From assembly GCF_021347895.1 (NCBI RefSeq), contig NC_067125.1, forward strand, positions 4,296,268 through 4,360,267: a DNA stretch of 64,000 bases, in the 5' to 3' direction. Below the pieces are notes generated by a model, which did not search any database, had not been told where the DNA came from, and saw nothing but the letters and a program-made list of their open reading frames with translations. Source of the stretch: Acanthochromis polyacanthus. Lineage: Eukaryota > Chordata > Actinopteri > Pomacentridae. This document shows, in pieces, positions 1 through 10,575 of the stretch; the stretch's first letter is position 1; every line of letters starts with the position of its first letter. The position numbers and the translations under genes are program-made.

Positions 1-900
1 ATTGCGTCGCGATGCAACCAGAATGCAACGTGGTATGTTTCACACCGACAATGAATGGGATGCGAGATACTGACGGATCCTGTGGACAGGAACCATGAGA
101 CGTCTTTGTGTCAAGGACTGACGTAGAGGAGAAGTGGTTGTTCGGGAAGTCATAAATCCAGCTGTAGATGAAGTTTTCTAGACCAGTTGGGAGAAAATGA
201 TGGAAATGAATGCCGAGCTCTGGTCCATGAAGACCATTTTCACTTGAGTTCCCCCTGTTCAGTGGCATCATCTGTGGCCCTGTTGGATCTGTAAGCAAAT
301 TGCAGGGGTCCAGGGTATCTGGGAGGGGAGGCACAGATGTAGGTTCTGACTTCACGATGACTAATATCGGTGCTACAGGGTGAAGGTCATTAAGGCTGGA
401 GACTGCTGCTGTCTTTGAGACTGGAACCCTGATGGAGGATTCGGAGATCAACTGTGGATTGGCTCAAACAGATGTTGAAGATGTTGGTAGACACCCCAGC
501 AAGTTGGTCAAGACATGCTGTCAGGACCCAGCACTTTGTCGGTGTTTACTTTCTTGAAGGTCTGTCTGATTACTGGGTCCCATAGTCACTCTAGGGTGAG
601 TAGTTGGGTCAGCACATGCTGTCAGGACCTGATACTTTGTTGGGATTTACTTTCTTGAAAGTTCATCTCACTAGATTCTTGTCCTGAATGACTATGAGGT
701 CCTCTGTCCACATATAGTCTGCTAGCCAGTTTGGTGTAGTTGGCATCAAACCAGCCGTAGGAGGTGTTACGCTCATCCAGAAGCGATGCAGTGGATAGTT
801 CCACTTCCTCAGTGTAATCTATGGCTATGGGATGTGGACTCCACCTTTTCCCTGTAGTCCCTCTTGGTACACCTGCTAGTTTTTCTGAAATCATACAGTA
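1..900 (-). mobile_element. Decayed LINE (non-LTR retrotransposon) reverse-transcriptase relic
   Basis: Read on the minus strand, this stretch carries scattered pieces of a fish LINE ORF2 reverse transcriptase in changing frames. Pieces seen include LDQLAGVSTNIFNICLSQS near 520-460, a PLQFAYRSNRATDDA piece near 310-270, and a SWIYDF...GCIATQ stretch near 160-1. These match the conserved linker and early palm regions of such proteins. Stops and frameshifts separate them, so the copy is dead, and it runs off the left edge of the window. The 90-residue open frame at 622-894 is the same protein further upstream. A segment of about 100 bp is partly duplicated: the words 'catgctgtcagga' and 'tttactttcttgaa' occur near 515-555 and again near 613-658. 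The clade cannot be named from this alone. Confidence 0.7.
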
Positions 901-1720
901 TTTGGTTGCTTTGTAAACCTCAAGTTCCCCTGAGTTGAAGGCAGAGGTTTATTCTGGTCTAGTCCTTGGTTTATGATTGGGGTCAGTGCAGATGGAGGTA
1001 ATATAACCAGTGACAGAGTCTGTTTACTCATTGATTTCACCTTCAGCTGCTTCCTCAAACATCTGCCAGTCGGTTGCTGTAAAGTCAGACCTCGCCAGCC
1101 ATTTGGTCCCTCGTCAACGGTAAGTTGTTCAAAAAATTAGATCTAAAAACGTTAATTTGCAAACATATAGAGAAAGAATGAATGAAGGACGGAGGCTGTA
1201 AACTGATAAATTAGTTCCTCAGTCTTCTGCAGAGCTTTTCACAACAGGAGTCTGAGACCAGAGGGGGCGGAGCTAAGCTGCTGCTGATGATTCATGAATG
1301 AAGCTCTGCACTGATTGGCTGATGGTCAGTTCCATTTTTTTTAAACCCACAAAGTTTGAGTGTTAGATCAACATGTGATAAATGTGTTTTATTGTGACAA
1401 AGGTCCTCAGAGACACCTGAAGCTGCAGATGACTCACCTGGACAGACTGAACACCTGATTTAGGGGAGTTTGTCACTGATCAGAACTAAACCAGAGGCCA
1501 GTTTACCAGTATACCTGTTTACGCCCCAGTGTACAGCTACAGGTGTGTTTGTATATTCAGGTGTTAAGCTGCTGCTGTCAGCACTCAGACTGCTGAGTCG
1601 TCCTCAGAGCAGATTATCGGCTCAGCAGAGACTCGTCCTGCTGATCACATGTGACACAACGAACTACCTGTCAGATGGATGATGATCAATATTGCTATCA
1701 ATACTGGTGGTAGAAACTCA
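900..1720. other. Unassigned sequence upstream of sag
   Basis: No gene or clear repeat was recognised. Open frames are short. A GC-box-like 'gggggcggagc' lies near 1263-1273 but has no TATA box or exon partner that I can see. This may be old transposon debris continuing from the LINE relic. Confidence 0.3.
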
Positions 1721-1724
1721 ACCT

Positions 1725-2660
1725 ACTCTGACACAAAGTGACACAATACGTCAGTAAAATGACCAAACAGGGATGCACAATGATCACTTTGGGACACAAA
1801 ATGAAAACCGAAAGACGCAAAAAAGAAACACGATGCAAAATAGCCAAAAAGGATAAAGGATATTACACAAGGATATCGCACAAAAGGATATTAAAGGACA
1901 GAAAATGACAAAGAGATGCAAAGCTACCACATCGGGGCACAAAACGACAACAAACAAAGCACAAAAGGACATGAAAATGATGCAAAAAGACCACAAAAAG
2001 ATTCAAAATGATGACAAAGGGATGCAAAATTAGCAGAAAGCGATGCAAAATGATCCCATTGGGACACACGATGACAACAAAGTGGCGCCAAATGAACACA
2101 ATGGGGTGAAAAGTGACCACAAAATGTCAGCAAAATCACCACAAAGGGATGCAAAATTTTCACCTTGGGACACAAAAACGAAAACAACTACAAAATAAAC
2201 ATAGAATACTGAACCAAAATGAGAACGAGGGGGATATTAAAATGACAAGGAAATGATGTAAAAAACAAAACAAACACAGAGCGACGCAAACTGGCAACAA
2301 AGGGGAAGCAAAATGTCAATAAGGAGGCAGGAAATTACATAAAAGGACAGAAAATGGCACAAAGGGAAGCAAAATTTTTAAAAGGGGACACAAAATGATG
2401 ACAAAAGATCATTACAATGACAAAGAAGTGATGCAAAAAGACGACAACGGGATGCAAAATGGCCAAAAGGGAAGCAATGGCACAAATCATGGCACAAAAA
2501 GACAAACAAAACAACACTGGAGACATAAAATGACCAAAAGAGATGCAAAATTAAGGATTTAAAGGTTTTAAAATAACATATGAGAACTATGGGAAGCAAA
2601 ATGACATAAAATGGCCTCAAAGTAACCAAAAATGATGCACAGTTGTGAGAAAAATGACTA
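1725..2660. repeat. Degenerate A-rich tandem repeat (gatgcaaaatgaccacaaa-type)
   Basis: Variants of a roughly 20-bp phrase such as 'gggatgcaaaatgaccacaa' and 'gggacacaaaatgacaacaa' recur throughout, with many substitutions and spacing changes. Overlapping Phe/Cys-rich open frames on the minus strand are products of the repeat and are not genes. The reverse complement has the same character as the 'tttgtggtcattttgtgtc' clusters at 19.6-20.1 kb and 34.5-35.5 kb. Confidence 0.75.
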
Positions 2661-2830
2661 AAGCGACAACAGCTGCTCAGACTTCACGTTCTGCTTCTCC
2701 TTTTTATTTTTGACCTTAATAAAAGAATGTTTGTCCTTCAGTCTGTCCATCAGTAACTCAGACTGACTGAATAAAAACTCGACTTTATGGTCTTCATTTA
2801 TTTTCAGTTTGTGTTTTCCTTCAGCGTCCT

Positions 2831-2876
2831 GATTAGAGGCAGCGTCGGAGCAGATTAGCGTCTCTGTAATGATCCG
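2831..2876 (+). promoter_or_regulatory. GATTAG (CRX/OTX-type) motifs upstream of sag
   Basis: GATTAG occurs at 2831-2836 and 2853-2858, and a TAATGATCC word follows at about 2868-2876. These lie 25-75 bp upstream of the TATA box. The reverse complement CTAATC is the core bound by the photoreceptor and pineal homeodomain factors CRX and OTX, which suits an arrestin of retina and pineal. The motif match is direct; function is inferred. Confidence 0.5.
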
Positions 2877-2901
2877 TCTGCTGACCAGAGCGTCTGTAGA
2901 T

Positions 2902-2909
2902 TATAAATA
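2902..2909 (+). promoter_or_regulatory. TATA box of sag
   Basis: TATAAATA, about 25-30 bp before the inferred start of the non-coding first exon, with GATTAG motifs just upstream. Confidence 0.6.
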
Positions 2910-2929
2910 CAGCTGATTGTTGTGAGCAG

Positions 2930-2990
2930 CTCATTCAACCTGCTGTCGCCCCCTTCATCGTGGTCATCGTCATCACTGCTGCTGCTTCAG
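2930..2990 (+). other. sag: sag non-coding exon 1 (5' UTR)
   Basis: The stretch begins about 25 bp after the TATA box and ends at a good donor (cttcag|gtcagt, donor at 2991). It has no ATG. The first coding exon has an acceptor (tgcag|ctgaag) at 3725/3726. The 5' edge is approximate. Confidence 0.5.
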
Positions 2991-3164
2991 GTCAGTCGCT
3001 TTCCTCAGGTTTGTGCAGGTCGTTCAATAGAAGCAGCTGGATGTGTTCAGTTCAGTTACTGTCGAGCAGCGTTTGTTTTCTGTTAGTTTAACTTTGTTAC
3101 TGAGTTTATTCTGAAACTCTATTTTCATTTTTACCCGCTAGTGAAGCTGTAAACTGGATGTAGA

Positions 3165-3390
3165 TCAGTAAATATATCATAGATCAGCTGTAGTTCCTGG
3201 TTGTTCCACCAGGTGGAGTCTGGTGTTTAATACTGTAGAGACCAGAGGAGGCGTAACTCAGACTACAGTCCATGTTAAAGCAGAGAGCATTGTGGGAGTT
3301 TAGCTGGTAAAGGGGCACCATGACAGAGACTAATGTGATGCCTGATGACCTCCAACCAGAGTTGATGAGTTTAAGACAAACTGGAACTGA
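3165..3390 (+). repeat. Dispersed repeat family R, copy A (about 225 bp)
   Basis: This lies in sag intron 1. Shared words include 'tagatcagctgtagttcctg', 'ccaccaggtggag', 'agagcattgtgggagttta' and 'gacctccaaccagag'. The same series occurs at 12297-12379 plus 13690-13830, inverted at about 21150-21300 and 22540-22745, and in part at 59885-60005. No coding capacity is seen. It is probably an old SINE or MITE; no terminal structure was resolved. Confidence 0.7.
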
Positions 3391-3741
3391 TTAAAACATT
3401 GATTTATGTTTTCAGTCATTGATTATTGAATGAGAATGTCAGTATTAAGGGATATATTAATGAGTACTTTATTAAGTACAAACCAGCAGCACCTCTTATA
3501 ACCGTCTGATTTCACGTATTAGTAGCTGATAAACTGCTGATAACCTTGTTGGTTTGGGTTTGTGAGACGCTGGTTTCCATGGAAACGATATCATGGTTCA
3601 TTAGGACGCTCAACAGGATGAAGATTTAAACTGATGTTCAGATACTGACGAAGATGTTTGTCAAAGAAGCTGCAGATTCTGAACTGATGATTTAAAGTTT
3701 TTATGTTTTTATGTTTGTTCTGCAGCTGAAGATTCTTCATC

Positions 3742-6700
3742 ATGAGTCCAAAACATGTCGTCTACAAGAAGGTTTCCAGAGACAAGTCGGTCAGTCACAG
3801 CTCATCATGTACTCACAGTAGTACTAACTGTAGTAGCTGTAGGAACTGAAGTAACAGGAGTAACTGTAGTAACGATAGTAACTGTAGGAACTGTAGTAAC
3901 TATAGTAAATGTAGTAACGATAGTAACTGTAGGAACTGTAGTAACTATAGTAAATGTAGTAACGATAGTAACTGTAGGAACTGTAGTACGAGGAGTACTC
4001 TTTCTGCTCTGCCGCAGATGATAGTAGTAGTTGGACTAACAGTCGTAACAGTAATATCAACATTAACAGAAGGAGCAAAAGTAGTAACAGGAGCAGTGAC
4101 TGTACTAACAATAGTAGTAACAGTAGTAATAACTGTAGCAATACTAGTAGTAATAGCAGTAGTACTGTGTGTACTTCAGGTAGTAGTATTTATAGTGGTA
4201 TAGAGCTGGGCGATAAGTCGAATTAATTCGATTAATTCGCCTTTTTAAAACCTGACGATTTGAAAATTTGCCAAATCATAAAATCGAGGCGAGCTTAAAT
4301 AAATAACAATACATATTCTTCTTCTGCCTTCCACGACTTGTGCACTGGCGTTTGCTTCCGCCTCTCATCTCCTTCCGCCAAAACACTCACACCCCCGTCA
4401 TGGCGGACAGAACAGCAGACAAAGAGTTGGTCGCTAGAAAAGGGCCTCATGTTACATCGATTATATGGAAGTGGTTCGGCTTTGACAAGACTGACACAGA
4501 GCAAACTACAGTCATGTGCAAGGTTTGCAAAAGTACTGTGAAAACGAAGAGTAGCAGCACAACTAACCTCTTTCAGCACCTCCAGCAGAGGCATCCTAAA
4601 GAATGGGAAGAGTGCTGCAGCTACGGGAGTGCGGCATGGCTAGCACTAGCCATAGCAAACAGACCGCAAAGAAACAACAAAAATCGATGAAAATCGTAAT
4701 CGTCCAAGATGACTAAAAAAATCGAGATTTTATTTTTGACCATATCGCCCAGCCCTATAGCGGTATTAATAGTAGTACTAACAGTAGTACTGTATGTACG
4801 TCAGATGGTAGTAGTAGTATTTATAGTGATATTAATAGTAGTACTAACAGTAGTACTGTGTGTACTTCAGGTTGCCGTCTACATGGCAAAGAGAGATTTT
4901 GTGGATCACTGTGACTTTGTGGATCCAGTTGGTGAGTTTGAAACAAACAAACAAACTGTTTTCTGTTTGTCTTCTTCAGGTTTGTTTCGCTGTTTTACTA
5001 AAAGTATCGATGAATGCGATGGATCAGAGGAAGTTTATCATCAGGATGAAATACTGAAGTTTTGTCCTAGCCATCATAATTTGTCCACAGCGTCCTGAAA
5101 ATGTTTTCTAAGTGTTGCCTTTAGAACGTTCCCTGTTGTCCTCTAACACTGTGGAACATGTTTTATGAAACGTTCTCAGAATATTGCAGCTAAAGCGTCC
5201 TTTTTAAATAATCACATTACAGGATTGTTTTCTAAACCATCGTCTGGAGAACTTCTGTCATCATAGAACCTGAACATCCAGAAGCCTGCCACTGTTGATT
5301 TTTATGCCTTCTATAATGAGGAATGACAAATATCCTGAAAAATGTTCTTTAAATGTTATGTTAAAACACAATTAAAACTTTTTGATTCACAGATGTTGGC
5401 ATCAGCAGCACAGATTATGGTTTGAAGATTGAAGAAGAAACAAAACTCAAAATAGAGAAAAGTAAATAGTAGATGAAACAGAAGTGTCAGCATTAGTGTA
5501 AAAGATAAATACCATCCAGATGTTCCTCCACATCAGACTGAAACTCGTGAAAGTTTGATGCAGATGTGGTGTGAAGATGTTGTCCTACAGATGTTTTGTT
5601 TCTACAGACGGTGTCGTCCTGATCGATCCAGTGCAGCTGAAGGGGAGGAAAGGTCAGTCTGTTGGATGTTCTACCTCCTTCCTGTGGGTTCTCCTGGTAC
5701 TTCCTGTCCAGTAACTCCTGTTTATGTGTTCAGTCTACGTGATGCTGTCGTGTACGTTCCGCTACGGCCGCCAGGACATGGATGTGATGGGCGTGGCCTT
5801 CAGGAGGGATCTGTTTGTGGTCACCCGGCAGGTTTATCCTGAGCTGCAGGACAAAGAGAAGCTGATCCACAACAAGATCCAGCAGAAGCTGCTGAGAAAA
5901 CTGGGAGACAACGCCTTTCCCTTCTTCTTTGAGGTGAGGAACCCCCCGGCAATCCAGATGTTACGTCTAAACTGAGGTTCTAATACAAACCCAGGTTTAA
6001 TCCAAACAAACTGTTTTCACCCAAGAGGAATGCAAAGAGTTAAAACCCTGGATATCATTGTACCAGAGTGTTAAAAGCTTGGATAATAGCATGTTAAACT
6101 GTGAAAAATGTAGATATTATCACATCTGAATGTCAAAAACCTCAATATTAATGCACCAGAGTTTCAGAAAACTGGATATTAATGCACAAAAGCATAAAAA
6201 ATCTGGATATGAGCACACTAAAGTGTAAAAAAACTCAATGTTAATTCACCAAGGTTTAAATAACCTGGATAATAACACAAAAAGTGGCAAAATCCCCTGA
6301 TATTAATGCACAAAAGTTGTGAAAACCTAAACACCAATCCATACAAGTGTCATAAACCTAAAAAGTAATACACAGAGGGGTCAAAACCCAAGATATTAAT
6401 AAACAAAAGTGTCAAAAACTTCAAAATTATGGCACAAAAGTATTAAAGTCTGGACATTAACACACCATCACACATCAAAACCTGGATATTAATGCCCAAC
6501 AGTTCAAGTAACCTCAATATTAATAACCACACACCACACATAAATAAACCTGGATATTACCACATAGAAGTGTCAACAACCTGGATATTACCACACTAAA
6601 GTGTCAAAACCAAAGCACAGATGTGAAAGTACCAAAGTTTCTAAACCTGCATCTTGAAGCAGTTTGGAGGATTAAACAGATGAAACAGAACAGATGAAGT

Positions 6701-9700
6701 GATGGTCAACCGTCTGAAATGTGAAATCCATAAAACTAATTTGGTTTTCAGTTTCCAGACAACCTGCCGTGTTCTGTGGCTCTGCAGCCTGGACCGTCTG
6801 ACGTAGGAAAGGTAAAAAAAAAAAAAAAAAGGGAAGGTAGAGGACCATCCATCCATCCATCCATTATCATCCATCCATCCATCCATCCGTCCATTATCAT
6901 CCATCCATCCGTCCGTCCGTCCGTCCATCTGTCCATCCATCCATCCATCCATCCATCCATTATCATCCATCCATCCATCCATCCGTCCATTATCATCCAT
7001 CCATCCGTCCGTCCGTCCGTCCATCTGTCCATCCATCCATCCATCCATTATCATCCATCCATCCATCATCATCCATCCATCCATCTGTTCATCCATTCAT
7101 TATCATCCATCCATCCATTATCATCCGTCCATCCATCCATCCATCCATCCATCCATTATCATCCATCCATCCATCCATCCATCCATTATCATCCATCCAT
7201 CCATCCATCCATTATCATCCATCCATCCATCCATCTATCCATCCATCTGTCCATCTTCAACCTCTAGTTGTTTCCTCAGATATTCGTCTTAATTGTATTT
7301 AATGTGTGTTTGATGTATTTTTTGTTTAATCCTGTTGGTGTTCTGGACAGAAATGTGCCGTGGAGTTCGAGGTGAAGGCGTTCTGTGGAGAGATCCAGGA
7401 CGACAAGATCGACAAACAGTGAGTGAAGCCTCATGAAGCAGAACCTGTGGACGGAACCAGCTGGTCCTCCAACATTCTTCAACATTCTCCTTGTGTTCTC
7501 TGCAGGAGTTCTGTTCGTCTCACCATCAGGAAGATCCAGTTCAGTCCAGAGAACAGTAAAGTTGTTCCAACAGCAGAAACCACCTTTGAGTTCCTGATGT
7601 CTGAGAAACCTCTGCATGTCAAACTGAGCCTCCCTAAAGAGGTGGGTCAGAACCGGATCAGGACCTCAGAATGATGTTAGCAGATGTTCTAACTGTTCTT
7701 CTTTAACTCAGTTTATGAATCTTCTGATTCCAAAACCAGCCAAAATAATTAAAGTATCACCAACACCCATCAACCAGAAGCTAAAAAGAGATTTTCTGCT
7801 TTCTGACGTCTTTGACATGTGGATCCATCAAGAATAATAACCAAATCTAATCAAGTTTATAGTCATTTTGGACCATTCCCTGTTATTTTTGACCATTTAT
7901 TGTCATTTCTAACAATGTATAGTCATCTTTTGCCATTTATTGTCATTTTAGACCTTTTGTAGTCAGTTTGGACCATTTTTGCATCCATTTAGTAAAAATT
8001 CACTTGTTCTAGATAATTTTGAGTCATTTTGGGTTTGTTTTTCAGACATTTTAACACATTTCCTTGTATATTTGGACAACTTTGGAGTTAGTGTGGACAA
8101 GTTCCATGGTATTTAGGACATTATTTTGTAATTTTAGACAATTTATGAGTCATTATTAACATGTTTCACAATAATTTGCATATTTTTTTGAGTCATTGTG
8201 AACAATTTCTTGGTCACTTAAACACATTTTTGTCACTTGGGACAATTTCTGAGTCAATTTTGACAATTTTTTTTGTTGTTTTACACTATTTTTGAGGCAA
8301 TTCGGAAGAACTTAAAATCTTACTAGATTATTTGTAAATCAATTTGGACAGATTTAAAGTTATTTTGGACATTTTTTAAAATTCTTGTAGGCATGTTTTG
8401 TCATTTCGGACCCATCATGTGCCACTTAAACATGTAACAGTCTGACAGTCGGTCCTTGTGTCTGCAGACCTTCTATCATGGTGAGCCGCTCAAAGCCAAC
8501 GTTGAAATCACCAACTCATCCAGCAGGAACATCAAAGACATCAGTGTGTCAGGTAGACTTCTGTCACATCTCTGTTTTACTCTGTAGATGAAACACCACG
8601 ACTGTTCTCATCACCGTTTGTTGTTTGTGTTCAGTGGAGCAGGTGACCAATGTCGTTCTTTACTCCAACGACAAATACGTCAAATCTGTGGCCAAAGAAG
8701 AGACCAGGTCAGTTTGACCGCTCACTTCAGTCATTAAATGAAACCTTTTTGTAAACTTTTGGAGTGGATTTGCCAACGTTTCAAGATATTTTGGACCATT
8801 TTTGAGACATTTTGACCAACTTTTGAGGAATATTTGACTTTTTTGGCATTTTACAATTTTGGAGTAGACTTGTTCGGGTTTAAAGTTATTTTGATGATCA
8901 TTTTTTACAAATCTTTAGACATTCTGTACAAATTTGGAGTCATTTTTGACAGTTTTTAAAGTCATCAAACTAGGCACTTTAGATGATTTTTGAGTAAATT
9001 CTTTGGTTTCAAGAGGGTTTAAGGTATTTTTGGGCCATGTTTTAGTTGTTTTGGACAACTGTTAAGTCATTTTTGTCAACTTGGGTTTAATTTTTCACAT
9101 TTTAAGTCATTTTGAACAAATTTCACATCAATTTCAATAGATTAGATAGAAATATGGTAGAATATATGTTATTTTGCTCAATTAAGAATTGCTCAATTGC
9201 TCAATTTTGGACAAATATTAATCACTTTAGATAATCTTTAAGTAATTTTGGACATTCTGTCACTTTGGACAGTTTATGAGTAAATTTAAACAGGTTTTAT
9301 GCTATTATGGACCATTTTTGAAACATTTTGGCCAAATTTTGAGATTGTTTTCAAGTCATTACAGACTAAACTGTCATTTTGTACTAACTATGAGTACATT
9401 TGGAGACATTTACAGTTATTTTGGACCATGTTTGATTTACCTCACATTTTTTTGAGTCATTTTAGACCAGTTCAGATCAATTTTTTGAAAAAGTTTGAGT
9501 CAGCTTGGACAAGTTTCAAATTATTTTGGACAATGTTTGAGTTATTTTAGACATTTGAGCCCATTTCTGTCTTGTTGGGCCATTTTTTAGTGAATGTGAA
9601 CAAGGTTTAAGTTATTTTCGACGTATTTTGAGTCATTTTGGACAATTTTTAAATCAGTTCTGACAAGGTTTGAATTGCCTTGGACAAGTTTTCAGTTATT

Positions 9701-10519
9701 TCGGGCTATTTTTGAGTTGATCCATGTTTGTGGTTTGGTTCACAGCGACTCTGTGCCGTCCGGTACCAGCCTGAAGAAGGAGTACACCCTGTATCCTCTG
9801 CTGGCTCATAACAAAGACCGAAGGGGACTCGCTCTGGACGGACGACTCAAACATGAAGACACCAACCTGGCTTCATCCAGCATGTAAGAGACACCACACA
9901 GTCAACCGTCCAAACACTCCAGAACTCTAATTCTCAGAGTTAAAGAGAGAAAAAATAAACAAAAAACAGATTTAGTCTTTTGATTGTGACACCTAAAGTG
10001 GATGTAAAAGTGATTTGGTTACAGTTTTTAGTATTGAGTTGGATGTTCAGACTCTGAAGGTGGATGCTGCTGACAGTATCTGTGTCTCTGTCAGTGTGAA
10101 ACAGGAAGTGCTGAAGGAGGTTCAGGGGATGTTGGTCTTCTATAAGGTGGTGGTGAGGATGATCGCCTCAGGGTGAGTCTGAACTCTTCCATCCAAACTG
10201 ACTCCATGATTACAGTTGACTGAGGTTTAAACATTGTGAGGAGTTGAGTTTTATGTAGATATCAATGAATCGATGAACCTGAAAAGTTTCAGGACTCCAG
10301 CTAGATTAGATCTCAAGCTATGGCTCCTCAACCATTGAGTTTGGTGCAAAGAAAACATCACTCCAGCTCTATAAGAGTTTTAACTGAAAAACGAATGTTA
10401 CCCATGACCCCAAATGAATGCAATGAGTCGAAGTGGTGAAGCTTACTGAGTGTCAGTGAACTCATCGTGTCTCTGCTCTCTGCTGCTGGACTCCATCAGG
10501 ATGGTGGGATCAAGGTACG

Positions 10520-10575
<56 letters not shown>

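Noticed and set aside
1470..1682. 70-residue open frame upstream of sag
   Set aside because: No family resemblance, no promoter or splice context.
3755..4203. Val/Thr-rich frames overlapping the first coding exon of sag
   Set aside because: Out of frame with sag and made by the GTA-rich minisatellite.
6641..7267. Long open frames of His-Pro-Ser-Ile or Met-Asp-Gly-Trp repeats on both strands
   Set aside because: Direct translation of the (CATC)n array in a sag intron; no start context, partner exon or domain.
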